NCBI RefSeq assembly: GCF_014385165.1
Contig: NZ_JACRTF010000001.1
Span: 1,984,001-2,048,000, forward strand
Direction: 5' to 3'
DNA: 64,000 nt
Origin: Jilunia laotingensis
GTDB lineage: Bacteria; Bacteroidota; Bacteroidia; Bacteroidales; Bacteroidaceae
The translations under genes and the position numbers were made by a program. A model generated the notes under the pieces. That model made no database searches and had not been told where the DNA came from. It was given only the letters and a program-made list of their open reading frames with translations. This document shows, in pieces, positions 7,817 through 17,019 of this stretch. Position 1 is the stretch's first letter. Each line of letters starts with the position of its first letter.

Positions 7817-10021
7817 ATGAAAAAGTACTACCAATTAGCATGCATGCTACTTTGTTGGCTTGCCTATGCCAGTGGCGTAAATGCCCAGTCTATTAACTCC
7901 CCATCAAAGGAGAAAGCGGTACGCGATGTGGAAAATCGTACGATTTATGCGGCTGTTACGGGTAATCCGGCTCTTGACGGATTCGGAATGTCTACCTTTA
8001 AGAGTGATACTCCACAAAATATGACATTGCTGCATCCGTGGGAGTACGGAACGTTTATCTTCTCTGGGGCTGCCGCTTATGGGGAGTATTATGGCTTTTT
8101 CTATTACTATGATAATTTGGGTGGAGTATTACCTGAATCATTTAGTAAAGTGAACCTTCGCACAGGTGAAAGGACTGTGGTGAAAGATTGGAGTGATGTT
8201 AATGTGCATTTCTCCGATATGACTTTTGATTATTCTACGAATACGATGTATGCGGTAGGGTTTAACTTAGGGGATACTAACCTTTATACTATAGATATAG
8301 AGACCGGTAATATCACTACAGGTCCATTGCTGACAACTAATTTGGGAAACCAAAATACTCCTATTATTGCAGCAACTTATGACGGCCGTTTATATTGTAT
8401 GAATACAAAGGGTGTCATTTATCAGATAGACAAAGAAACGGGTAATCTGACCCGTGTTATGGATACCCAAATATCATTGGGGTATAATCAATCAATGGAG
8501 TTCGATCATACGGATGATTGTCTGTATTGGGCCACTATGGTAGGGCTTCCAGATAGTCAAAACGAATTGTATAAGATAGATATTGATAAGAAAACGATTA
8601 AATCACTGGGAGTTTTGGGTACAGGAGAATATACGCAAGCCTGTGGTCTGTATATTCCTTATGTGCTGGCGGGATTTGATGCTCCGGGGGCGGTAACTGA
8701 TTTGAAAGTAGTTCCCGCAGAAAAAGGGGCTCATGAAGCAGTGATTACATGGAAAAACCCTGTTAAAACACATGGTGGAGACGAATTGACAGGAACTCTG
8801 ACAGTTGTTTTGGAAAGAGATGGTGAAATAATAAGTAGCTCTTTAGGAGAAGCAGGTGCAGAAATGTCATGGACTGATAAAACCGTAGGACAAGGTGAAC
8901 ATCTTTATACGGTTAAAGTGACTAGTGAAGTAGGAGAAGGACTGCGTTGTGATATGGATGCTTACGTGGGAGACGATGTACCCAGATCTCTTACTGATTT
9001 AAAGACCAGCGTAGGAAATGAATGTAAGACTATAAAACTGGAGTGGTCTATTCCGGAAGTAGGTGCCCATGGAGGATATTATGATAAGACAGCTGTTAGA
9101 TATAAAATTGTACGTTATCCGGATAAGGCTGTGGTTGAAGAGGAATGGGAAGGAAATACCTATGAGGATAAGTCTATCAAACGTTTGGGTGCCTATTATT
9201 ATGGTGTTACTGCGATAAATAAGGCCGGATCGAATAAAGAATACGTTCTGAAATCGGCTATCATTGCCGGCAAAGCGGTAGATGTTCCTTATGAATGTAG
9301 CTTTGAGGATGAGGCTATTGTTACGAACCAATGGTCTGTAGTGAATGCTAATAATGACGATAATACTTGGCTTTTGAATTCAACTATGACTAAGAGCGTT
9401 TTTGGCGATTATCTTTTTGGTGCCAGCTATTTGGCAGATCCTAACGTCAGTACCCAGGATGCTGACGAATGGTTGATAAGCCCCCCTATTAATTTTGAAG
9501 CAGGGAAAAAATATTATCTAAGTTTTGATTCTCGTTCGGCCGGAGTGGATGAGTTGAATCTTACAATGGGTAAGTTGAATACGATTGATTCTCAAACCAT
9601 AATGTTGGAATCTGGTTTGCTTACGGAAGAGGCTGACGAAGATAATCCTGTTCTCAAGAATTATCAAATACAGTTGCCGGATGGTGTGGACGGTATCTAT
9701 TGTGTAGGAATTAATTTGGTAACAATGTTTGGTGATTGCGCTATGTTCCAAATCACTAATATCGGTATTGAAGAGGGCATTGCATCAGGTATCGAATCTA
9801 TGTCTCTTACTGAAAATGTCAAGATTGCTATGGCTGGTGGTCGCTTGGTTGTTGAAGGCGATTTTAAAACAGCTGATGTTTATGATACGACGGGAGTACG
9901 TGTTGCTACGTTAAATGCAAACAATGCTGAGGCTGCAACTGCAGGTTGGCATCCGGGTATTTATATTATAAAGGTAGCCAATGGCGACTCTGTATTTACA
10001 CAAAAAGTTGTTATTAAATAA
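7817..10021 (+). CDS. Secreted Fn3 and anchor-J-like protein with C-terminal sorting-like domain
   Basis: An exported protein of 734 residues from the ATG at 7817 (MKKYYQLACM...). An ATG four codons earlier would give MICVM, a less likely start. A signal peptide ends near NAQS. Residues about 30-290 contain propeller-like repeats (TFDYSTNTMYAVG, LYTIDIETGNITTG, VIYQIDKETGNLTRV, LYKIDIDKKTIKSLG). Two Fn3-like domains follow (APGAVTDLKVVP... and VPRSLTDLKTS...). Next comes a jelly-roll module of choice-of-anchor-J type (YECSFEDE...DEWLISPPINF...YYLSFDSRS). The last 80 residues (SGIESMSL...VYDTTGVRV...GIYIIKV...QKVVIK) form a sorting-like domain. The next gene starts 20 bp after the stop, so the two form an operon. 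Function unknown, probably cell-surface. Confidence 0.82.
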   Translation: MKKYYQLACMLLCWLAYASGVNAQSINSPSKEKAVRDVENRTIYAAVTGNPALDGFGMSTFKSDTPQNMTLLHPWEYGTFIFSGAAAYGEYYGFFYYYDNLGGVLPESFSKVNLRTGERTVVKDWSDVNVHFSDMTFDYSTNTMYAVGFNLGDTNLYTIDIETGNITTGPLLTTNLGNQNTPIIAATYDGRLYCMNTKGVIYQIDKETGNLTRVMDTQISLGYNQSMEFDHTDDCLYWATMVGLPDSQNELYKIDIDKKTIKSLGVLGTGEYTQACGLYIPYVLAGFDAPGAVTDLKVVPAEKGAHEAVITWKNPVKTHGGDELTGTLTVVLERDGEIISSSLGEAGAEMSWTDKTVGQGEHLYTVKVTSEVGEGLRCDMDAYVGDDVPRSLTDLKTSVGNECKTIKLEWSIPEVGAHGGYYDKTAVRYKIVRYPDKAVVEEEWEGNTYEDKSIKRLGAYYYGVTAINKAGSNKEYVLKSAIIAGKAVDVPYECSFEDEAIVTNQWSVVNANNDDNTWLLNSTMTKSVFGDYLFGASYLADPNVSTQDADEWLISPPINFEAGKKYYLSFDSRSAGVDELNLTMGKLNTIDSQTIMLESGLLTEEADEDNPVLKNYQIQLPDGVDGIYCVGINLVTMFGDCAMFQITNIGIEEGIASGIESMSLTENVKIAMAGGRLVVEGDFKTADVYDTTGVRVATLNANNAEAATAGWHPGIYIIKVANGDSVFTQKVVIK

Positions 10022-10041
10022 TCATCAAAATTAAAATTGTT

Positions 10042-12417
10042 ATGAAAAAAAATAGTTTCCTTATAGTTATTTTGTTGTTAGCGAATATTTTTTCGGCTTC
10101 AGCAAAGATAGAAAGGGCGTTTTCTGCGGATGGGCTTTGTAATGTGAAGATCGAGGTAGATAAAGGGAGCAATGTAATAGCTACGACTATAGCTGGACAT
10201 GGAACTCGGTTGACTTTAACGGATGGTGTTAATGATGTTCAGTTGGATGATAGCGAAAATCCTCTACAGATAGAAGCGGCAGAAGGAGCTGAGATCGTGT
10301 CATGTAAGGTAAATGGTAGTGATGGTAGCATTGGTGGTGATGGTAAATTACGTGTTGGGATAACGGAAGGATTGCACATTGAAATTACAACGAGATCTCT
10401 TTCTGCTAACCCTGCGGTGACTTTCTCGGTAACTGATCCAAGTCATATAATCGTAAAAGCAGACGATGAGCTTGTTAGTGACATAAGTTCCCCTAAAGAA
10501 TTTGCGAAAGGGACAATGTTGACTATAGCACCTGCTGATGGGTATGAAGTTATAAACGTTTCTACCACTGAGCGCCCTACCATTCCATTTGCAAATGGCG
10601 TTTATTCGATTCGTGTGGAGCAAGAAATGACGATTTATGTTCAAAGTCAGGCTGCTAATCCAGTGGTTACCTTTGAAATTGATTATCCGGGAAGAATAAG
10701 TGTGGTGAATCAGAGTACTCGCAAGCCTATTGATATCTCTTCTTCCAAGGTTTCTCTTCCGAAAGGTACTGTAATGGAAATCCAGGCTTCTGATGAAAAA
10801 TATTCAATCAAATCAGTAAAGGTAAATGGACAAGATAAAGCACCTGCTGGTGGTAGTGCAATATATAATGTAGGGGTAGAAGGTAATATGACGGTTGCTA
10901 TTGCGACATCATCGACAGTTCCTTCTGTTAAGTTTGATGTGGACAAACCGGAGAACGTGAAGATTCACAAATTAGGTAGTGAAGAGATGTTGGATGTAGC
11001 AAAGACATATGAAATGGAAAAAAATACGCAGATCGTAATCGAAGCGGCATCTGATGAAGTTCGTATTGCATCTGTAATAGCCAATGGTATGAAATTGACA
11101 CCTCTTGGAAATGGTACTTATATGACGTCTGTTGCTATGGATATGGTAATTGAAGTGAAAACGAAAGGTAATCTTCCTACTTTGGACTTTAAGGTGGATG
11201 CTCCCGAGCGTATTAATGTACTGAATGGAGCTGAAAAATTGGATATAAGTGAAATGGTCGAATTGCCTATTGGCACGGAAATAACGATTGAACCTGCAAA
11301 TGAAAATTGCATTATACGTTCTGTGGTGGCCGATGGTGAAGAATTAGAGGCTGGTTCAGATAAAAAATATCATGTGACGGTAGCTGGCGATATGGAATTT
11401 GTCATTGAAACGGCAGCTTCTTTGGTATTGCATATTATTCAGCCGGAAAAAGGTGGTACGATTGCTGTATATCGTGATGGACAAGAACTCCATGAGGGAG
11501 ATGTCGTTATAACAAATGACAAATTGTCTTTCAAGAATACACCTGATGAAAATTACTTCTTTGTGAACTATATGGTCAATAATGAAGAATGTGTAGAAAC
11601 GTATACGGTATCAGGATCAACTGATATTACTGTAGGTGCGGTGTTTAGAGCCCTTAGAGACGGTTATGTTGCAGTCAATTTTGAACTTGATGAGAAAGGG
11701 GGACTACTCAATATTAGAAATATTGTAGATTCTGAATTTATTTCGCTTGATCCGTCTAAACCTTGTGAAGTGAAGAAGGGTAGTGCGATTAATATTTGGA
11801 TTTTTACTGCTACGGTTAATATTGCAAGTTGTACAAAGAACGGGGTAGATGTACCGGCAGATGCAGACAAAGAAGGTAGAAGTTACACTATGACGGTTGA
11901 TGAGAATGCTACTATAAAAGTTACAACGGTTAAATTAGTTAGTGTGAGTGGCGAACATACCAATGATGATATGTATAATAGTATTGGTGATGTATATATC
12001 AAGTATAAAGGTGAAGTTGCCAACACTTTCATCGTTCCAGTAGGCACTACCGTGGAATTGGTAGCGGAACCGGAGGAAGGTTATATTTTGGATTATTACT
12101 ATCTTAATTATGACGAAAGCACAAAGTTTACAGAGAATGCGTATACTGTTGAAAATACAGATAAAGAGATTATCGTAATTAAGGGTGCTTTCAAAGTAAA
12201 TCCAGATAGCGGCATTGAATCTCTGAATTCTATTCAAGGTCATTATGACGCGGAAACTATGCAAATCATTACTACGGGAGGAAATACGAAAGTATATACA
12301 GTCTCCGGTAAGATGGTTCTTGAATCTAATGAAACAAACATAAGTGTTTCTGCTTTGGAAAATGGCATATACATCGTGAAGACTCAGAAGGGTGTATTTA
12401 AATTGGTAAAGAAGTAA
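10042..12417 (+). CDS. Exported protein of about eight tandem beta-repeats with sorting-like C-terminus
   Basis: A 791-residue exported protein with a signal peptide (MKKNSFLIVILLLANIFSAS). Residues about 30-460 are five consecutive units of about 85 residues; the clearest begin at about 123, 206, 293 and 378 with the theme xPxVxFxVDxPxxIxV. Each has a central KGTxxxIxA strand, a SVxxNG turn and a closing xYxVxVxxxMxxxIxT strand. Three more diverged units follow to about 720. The pattern resembles InlB-B-type or invasin-like bacterial beta-repeats. The last 65 residues (SGIESLNS...VYTVSGKMV...GIYIVKTQ) are a sorting-like domain. No catalytic motif is visible, so a structural or adhesive role is likely. 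A terminator follows. Confidence 0.8.
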   Translation: MKKNSFLIVILLLANIFSASAKIERAFSADGLCNVKIEVDKGSNVIATTIAGHGTRLTLTDGVNDVQLDDSENPLQIEAAEGAEIVSCKVNGSDGSIGGDGKLRVGITEGLHIEITTRSLSANPAVTFSVTDPSHIIVKADDELVSDISSPKEFAKGTMLTIAPADGYEVINVSTTERPTIPFANGVYSIRVEQEMTIYVQSQAANPVVTFEIDYPGRISVVNQSTRKPIDISSSKVSLPKGTVMEIQASDEKYSIKSVKVNGQDKAPAGGSAIYNVGVEGNMTVAIATSSTVPSVKFDVDKPENVKIHKLGSEEMLDVAKTYEMEKNTQIVIEAASDEVRIASVIANGMKLTPLGNGTYMTSVAMDMVIEVKTKGNLPTLDFKVDAPERINVLNGAEKLDISEMVELPIGTEITIEPANENCIIRSVVADGEELEAGSDKKYHVTVAGDMEFVIETAASLVLHIIQPEKGGTIAVYRDGQELHEGDVVITNDKLSFKNTPDENYFFVNYMVNNEECVETYTVSGSTDITVGAVFRALRDGYVAVNFELDEKGGLLNIRNIVDSEFISLDPSKPCEVKKGSAINIWIFTATVNIASCTKNGVDVPADADKEGRSYTMTVDENATIKVTTVKLVSVSGEHTNDDMYNSIGDVYIKYKGEVANTFIVPVGTTVELVAEPEEGYILDYYYLNYDESTKFTENAYTVENTDKEIIVIKGAFKVNPDSGIESLNSIQGHYDAETMQIITTGGNTKVYTVSGKMVLESNETNISVSALENGIYIVKTQKGVFKLVKK

Positions 12418-12434
12418 AGTAGCAGGATTAAAAG

Positions 12435-12472
12435 TAAGACTGTATCAGCTCTTATGGGCTGATATAGTCTTA
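12435..12472 (+). terminator. Terminator after the beta-repeat gene
   Basis: A 15-bp stem (TAAGACTGTATCAGC with GCTGATATAGTCTTA, one G-U pair), an 8-nt loop and a T-rich tail. It is nearly the same sequence as the terminator at 14503-14544. Confidence 0.78.
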
Positions 12473-12506
12473 TTATTCTTTATTGTTCAATGAAAATAAT
12501 CTATAT

Positions 12507-14438
12507 ATGATAAAGTGTAAATATCTTTTATTGGTAGTCTGTTTGGTATGGGCCGGCTCTATATTGAATGCTCAATGGTGTGTGGCTCCTGATTCTCCTA
12601 TAGAACAGCAATCAGGAATCTCTAAAACAGTCAAGGATCAGGGAAATGGAAGGGTGCTTTACAGCTATTGCTCTTCTGATGCAGCGGTTACTGCAAAAAG
12701 CGGAATCGGATCCAATACGGATGATGATGTCAAAGTGACGACTGCAATTCGCTTGTCTGAAGGAATGATGGGGTTGCTGAAAGGTCGGAATATTTATAGT
12801 TTAAAAGTCGGTATAGCTGCTGATGCAGATGACGCTACTGTTTTTATCCGTAAAGAGGATGGAACAATTTTGTGGCAAATAACAAAAGCACTGGAATTGG
12901 GATGGAATGACGTTGTTCTTGAAAATCCTTTGGTAATACCGGGAGATCAACCTCTTTATATTGGATTCAGCGCTGTGCAACATGATCGTAAATATTTGAT
13001 TCCCGTTGCTAAAGAGACCGGTAAGGTGAATGGTTTGTTTTTATCTGCAAACGGTGAACCTTTGACGGAATATACGAGCATGGGAAATCTTTGTTTGAAA
13101 GTCGAAGTTGATGGTAATGAAAGTGAATTCGGCTATGTTGCAAGTATGCTGAAAGCTTATTCTACCAAGCCTTATTTATTAGAAGGAAAAGAGGCGGCTA
13201 CAGATATGACGATTTATTTTTTGAATGAAGGAGAGAATAGTATTTCCAAGATTAAATTGGGGCGTAAATTGAATGATAAAGAATTGAGCGATACTATTTG
13301 TACTTTCAAAAGAAGGTTGCGCGCGAATAGTTTAGGTGAATTGACTTTGAAAGTTGCTCCGACCGAAAGTGGAAACTATACGTTTACATTGAAAGAAATA
13401 GAAAAGACTCCGGTCTCCGTGAAACCCATAATGGCTGGTGTCACCATTTATAAAGCGGAAGATGCGATTAAGCGCGTAGTACTAATTGAAGAGTTTACCT
13501 CTCAGTCATGCGGCAATTGTCCCGCTGGGCAAAAGGCTTTGCATAAAGTAATATCGGGCAATGAGGATCGTGTAGCACTGGTTCTTCATCATTCTGGATA
13601 TGAGCCGGATATATTTACTAAACAAGAAAGTGTGAATTACTGCTATTTTTATAATACGACAACTTATGCCCCGGCTATGATGATTGATAGGACGCACTTG
13701 TCTGATTACGATACTGATGGTGTGGGTTCGTTGGTTTTTGATCCCCGTAACTTCAGTGAATCTACATTCACAAAAGAGCTGGCATTGCCTGCGTTAGTTT
13801 CTGTGGATATAAATTGCTCTTATGATGAGGCAAGCAGAAAATTAACGGTTATTGTTTCAGGGAACAAAACCGTGGATTTAGTAGGAGATCATGTCGGGGT
13901 AACTGTGTTTCTGCTGGAGAGTAATTATATAGGTTACCAACACGGCAACGGAGGAGGATCTGAGTTCGAACATAATAATTTCCTTCGCGCTGTTCTTTCG
14001 GATCAGACTGGTGATGTAATCTCTTTTGCAGCAAATGGTACTTACAGTAAAAGATATGAATATAAAATGCCTGAGACTTATGTGTCGACTACAGGAAAAA
14101 AAACGGAGGCACATCCTGAGAACATGAGTATTGTGGCATTTGTTTCCAATTTCGATACGGTATATCCGGATAATTGTTTCGTACTGAATGCAAATAAAAC
14201 AACCTCTCTGAATGCAGGAGAAACAGGGTTGAAATCGGAAAAAGCAATAGAAAAATCGCTTCCGGCATTTGCTAAAGAAGGCAAGGTGTATGTTTGTGGC
14301 GAATATGAAGACTTGAAAGTGTATAATTTGCAAGGAATGGAGATTCGTAATGAAGACTTGAAACCTGGCGTTTATATTGTGAAGATAATCGGTTCCGATA
14401 AAAAAGAATATGTGCGGAAAGTATACAGTCTACACTAA
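12507..14438 (+). CDS. Omp28-like exported protein with CGNC motif (paralogue 1)
   Basis: An exported protein of 643 residues from the ATG at 12507 (MIKCKYLLLVVCLVW...NAQW). The frame is open to a TTG at 12483, which I rejected because the ATG gives a clean signal peptide. The first half is beta-rich. The segment from about 320 to 560 resembles Omp28-like/thioredoxin-fold proteins: RVVLIEEFTSQSCGNCPAG carries a CxxC pair (Cys335, Cys338), followed by VALVLHHSGYEPDIF and a cis-Pro-like YAPAMMIDR. The C-terminal 75 residues (TGLKSEKA...VYNLQGMEI...GVYIVKI) are sorting-like. The next gene is a full-length paralogue. The CxxC may be redox-active or form a structural disulphide; which is unknown. 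Confidence 0.82.
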   Translation: MIKCKYLLLVVCLVWAGSILNAQWCVAPDSPIEQQSGISKTVKDQGNGRVLYSYCSSDAAVTAKSGIGSNTDDDVKVTTAIRLSEGMMGLLKGRNIYSLKVGIAADADDATVFIRKEDGTILWQITKALELGWNDVVLENPLVIPGDQPLYIGFSAVQHDRKYLIPVAKETGKVNGLFLSANGEPLTEYTSMGNLCLKVEVDGNESEFGYVASMLKAYSTKPYLLEGKEAATDMTIYFLNEGENSISKIKLGRKLNDKELSDTICTFKRRLRANSLGELTLKVAPTESGNYTFTLKEIEKTPVSVKPIMAGVTIYKAEDAIKRVVLIEEFTSQSCGNCPAGQKALHKVISGNEDRVALVLHHSGYEPDIFTKQESVNYCYFYNTTTYAPAMMIDRTHLSDYDTDGVGSLVFDPRNFSESTFTKELALPALVSVDINCSYDEASRKLTVIVSGNKTVDLVGDHVGVTVFLLESNYIGYQHGNGGGSEFEHNNFLRAVLSDQTGDVISFAANGTYSKRYEYKMPETYVSTTGKKTEAHPENMSIVAFVSNFDTVYPDNCFVLNANKTTSLNAGETGLKSEKAIEKSLPAFAKEGKVYVCGEYEDLKVYNLQGMEIRNEDLKPGVYIVKIIGSDKKEYVRKVYSLH

Positions 14439-14502
14439 GGTGCTTTTTGAGGAATTTGATTAAATATTGAGATTGGTTAAGAAATAATAATGGTGTTAAG
14501 TG

Positions 14503-14544
14503 TAAGACTATATCAACTTCCCTATAAAGGTTGATATAGTCTTA
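14503..14544 (+). terminator. Terminator after Omp28-like paralogue 1
   Basis: A perfect 15-bp stem (TAAGACTATATCAAC with GTTGATATAGTCTTA), a 12-nt loop and a T-rich tail. Its sequence is shared with the hairpin at 12435-12472. Confidence 0.8.
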
Positions 14545-14578
14545 TGTTTTTTATCAAATGAGATAAAAATGGTGTAAG

Positions 14579-16504
14579 ATGAAATATAAATATTTACTAT
14601 TGGTAATAGGTATTCTATGGAATAGTTCTGTAGTATGTGCCCAATGGCGTTCTGCTTCGCAGGAATCGGTTAAGCAACAATCCGAAGTTGATAAGATCGT
14701 TAAGGATCAAGGAGATGGAAAAGTACTTTATGGGTATTGTTCTCCTTCGGCCAAAGTCAATTCAGGTAGTGGAATCGGATTTCAGTTGAATAAAAATACT
14801 GAAGTGACTGCAGCCATCCGTTTCTCCGAGGGGGTTATGAGTGTGGTAAAAGGGCGGAAGATTTATCGCCTTAGGATTGGTGTAGCTTCCAAAGCTGATG
14901 ACGCTAAGGTGTTCATTCGGAAGCCGGATGGAACTCTTGTTATGGAGATGTCTGCAACGCTGAATTTGGGATGGAATGATGTTGTGTTGGATACTCCCGT
15001 AACTATCCCAGAGGAGAAGGAACTCTATATAGGATATCGTTGCACGCAGTATCCGGGTGAATATGTGATTGCATATGAAAATACTACGGCCAAGGCTAAC
15101 GGAACACTGATGGCTTTGGGTAATGGAATTTTGTGGGAATATTCGGATTTGGGTAATCTTTGTATATTGGTTGAATTGGAAGGCACAGAAGATGAATTCA
15201 ATTGTCTTGGAAGCATATTGGGTGTTTTTCCTTCTGAGTCTTATTTGCCGCAAGGGTTAAAGAAAAAAGTTGAAATGGTGATTCGTTTTTTGAATGAAGG
15301 AGAGAAGGAGGTCACTAATATAAAACTTGGTCGTAAATATAATGGCAAGGAATTGGCTGATACGATTTGTGCTTTTCATAATAAAGTGCGAGCAAACAAT
15401 AAAAGTGAATTGACTTTGGAAGTTATTCCCGTTGAAACCAGTAAATATGAGTATACCTTAAAGGAAATCAATGGGAATCCTGTGTCAGCTTCCATAAAGG
15501 AAACAGGGATTTCTTTATATGATACGGAGGATGTTGTACATCGCGTGGTGTTGATTGAGGAGTTTACTTCACAGGCCTGCCGTAATTGTCCGGCGGGGCA
15601 AGAATCTTTGCACAAGATGATTTCCGGTAATGAGGACAATGTAGCAATGGTTCTTCATCATTCCGGATTCGCACCTGATATCTTTTCGATTATGGAAAGT
15701 GATGGCTATTGTTATTTTTATGGTTCTCCGTCTACGTATGCACCGGCTATGGTAATGGATCGGACTTATTTATCGTTATATGATACTGATGGAACGGGAA
15801 GTTTAGCTTTTGACCCTCGTAGCTTATCGAAATCAACTTTATTAAAAGAATTGAAATTGCCTGCAATGGTGTCTGTCGGTATAAAAAGTAAGTATGACGA
15901 CGCGAGTCGAAAATTGACGGTTACCGTGTCAGGGCATAAGATTACTGATCTAGTGGGCGAACATGTCGGATTGACCGTATTCCTATTGGAGAGTAAATAT
16001 GTGGGCAATCAAAGTGGCTTCTCTGGTGAATTTGAGCATAATAATTTTCCTCGTGCCGTATTATCTGATGCGACAGGGGATGTAATAACTTTTAATGGAG
16101 ATGGTACCTATAGTAAAGAGTATGTTTATACCATTCCCGAATCCTATACATCGACTACTGGACAGGTCACTGAGAGCCATCCTGAAAATATGAATGTGGT
16201 GGCATTCGTCTCTAACTATAATAATGTATATCCTGATTTTTGTGCCGTGTTGAATGCAAATAAAACGACTTCGTTGAATGAAGAGGTGACAGGACTGAAA
16301 TCGGAAAGAGCAACAGATCAATCTATTCGAGCTTTTGCAAAGGATGGAACGGTTTATGTTTACGGAGAACACAGTAATCTGAAGGTATATAATCTACAAG
16401 GTATGCCTGTTCCTAATGAAAACCTGGTGCCGGGAGTTTATATGGTAAGATTGACAGGTTCGAACCAGAAAGAATATGTGCGGAAAGTATGTGTCGGTAA
16501 TTGA
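14579..16504 (+). CDS. Omp28-like exported protein with CRNC motif (paralogue 2)
   Basis: A 641-residue exported protein that aligns along its whole length with the preceding gene: the same signal peptide type (MKYKYLLLVIGILW...CAQW), the same VKDQGDGKVLYGYCS start and the same Omp28-like core. The CxxC is CRNC (Cys334, Cys337) instead of CGNC, followed by PAGQESLHKMISGNED and YAPAMVMDRTYLS. The C-terminus (TGLKSERA...VYNLQGMPV...GVYMVRL...YVRKV) is the same sorting-like domain. The copies have drifted well apart, so the duplication is not recent. Substrate and partners are unknown. A hairpin follows the stop. Confidence 0.82.
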   Translation: MKYKYLLLVIGILWNSSVVCAQWRSASQESVKQQSEVDKIVKDQGDGKVLYGYCSPSAKVNSGSGIGFQLNKNTEVTAAIRFSEGVMSVVKGRKIYRLRIGVASKADDAKVFIRKPDGTLVMEMSATLNLGWNDVVLDTPVTIPEEKELYIGYRCTQYPGEYVIAYENTTAKANGTLMALGNGILWEYSDLGNLCILVELEGTEDEFNCLGSILGVFPSESYLPQGLKKKVEMVIRFLNEGEKEVTNIKLGRKYNGKELADTICAFHNKVRANNKSELTLEVIPVETSKYEYTLKEINGNPVSASIKETGISLYDTEDVVHRVVLIEEFTSQACRNCPAGQESLHKMISGNEDNVAMVLHHSGFAPDIFSIMESDGYCYFYGSPSTYAPAMVMDRTYLSLYDTDGTGSLAFDPRSLSKSTLLKELKLPAMVSVGIKSKYDDASRKLTVTVSGHKITDLVGEHVGLTVFLLESKYVGNQSGFSGEFEHNNFPRAVLSDATGDVITFNGDGTYSKEYVYTIPESYTSTTGQVTESHPENMNVVAFVSNYNNVYPDFCAVLNANKTTSLNEEVTGLKSERATDQSIRAFAKDGTVYVYGEHSNLKVYNLQGMPVPNENLVPGVYMVRLTGSNQKEYVRKVCVGN

Positions 16505-16530
16505 GATAATGCAGTATATCCATTAATTCT

Positions 16531-16583
16531 TAAGCTCATTTCATTAAGTCGTCTGAGTAGAGCCAATTTAGGAAATGAGCTTA
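16531..16583 (+). terminator. Hairpin downstream of Omp28-like paralogue 2
   Basis: A 12-bp perfect inverted repeat (TAAGCTCATTTC with GAAATGAGCTTA) with a 29-nt loop and TTCTTTG after it. The long loop makes it a weaker terminator than its neighbours. Confidence 0.55.
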
Positions 16584-16670
16584 TTCTTTGTTATATAATG
16601 CATCTTTTCTTGAATTATTGGGCATGAAAATAAGCTTATGTGTTGATTTTGAGAAATAATTGCTAAAAGT

Positions 16671-16701
16671 TTTGTGAATAAAGAAAGTATGTGTAATTTT
16701 G
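16671..16701 (+). promoter_or_regulatory. Promoter of rpsU (TTTG-N19-TAnnTTTG)
   Basis: TTTG at 16671-16674 and TAATTTTG at 16694-16701 are exactly 19 bp apart, a full match to the Bacteroides primary-sigma consensus. It lies about 50 bp before the rpsU ATG. Confidence 0.8.
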
Positions 16702-16754
16702 CCGCGCAATTTGACTGCGGAAATTTTAAACCAATAAATATTAATAGTAATAAA

Positions 16755-16946
16755 ATGATTGTAGTACCTGTAAAAGAAGGCGAAAACATTGAAAAAGCGC
16801 TGAAGAAGTTTAAGAGAAAATTTGAGAAAACTGGTATCGTTAAAGAACTTAGAAGCAGACAACAGTTCGATAAACCGTCTGTAACTAAAAGACTTAAGAA
16901 AGAACGTGCAGTTTACGTTCAGCAACTTCAGCAAGTAGAAGATTAA
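16755..16946 (+). CDS. rpsU: 30S ribosomal protein bS21
   Basis: A 63-residue protein (MIVVPVKEGENIEKALKKF...) with the lysine/arginine-rich helices of bS21. It binds near the 3' end of 16S rRNA on the small subunit. In Bacteroidetes bS21, with bS18 and bS6, helps hide the anti-Shine-Dalgarno sequence, which explains the rarity of Shine-Dalgarno use in this group. The frame stays open upstream to 16674, but the ATG at 16755 gives the normal length and sits downstream of the promoter. No Shine-Dalgarno sequence precedes it. A recombinase gene and hpf follow. Confidence 0.95.
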   Translation: MIVVPVKEGENIEKALKKFKRKFEKTGIVKELRSRQQFDKPSVTKRLKKERAVYVQQLQQVED

Positions 16947-17019
16947 TTATTCGTAATTTCCTTTGAATTATTGAATACTTTTCATACATTCGTTGCAAAA
17001 TTATAGATGTAGCGATGTT

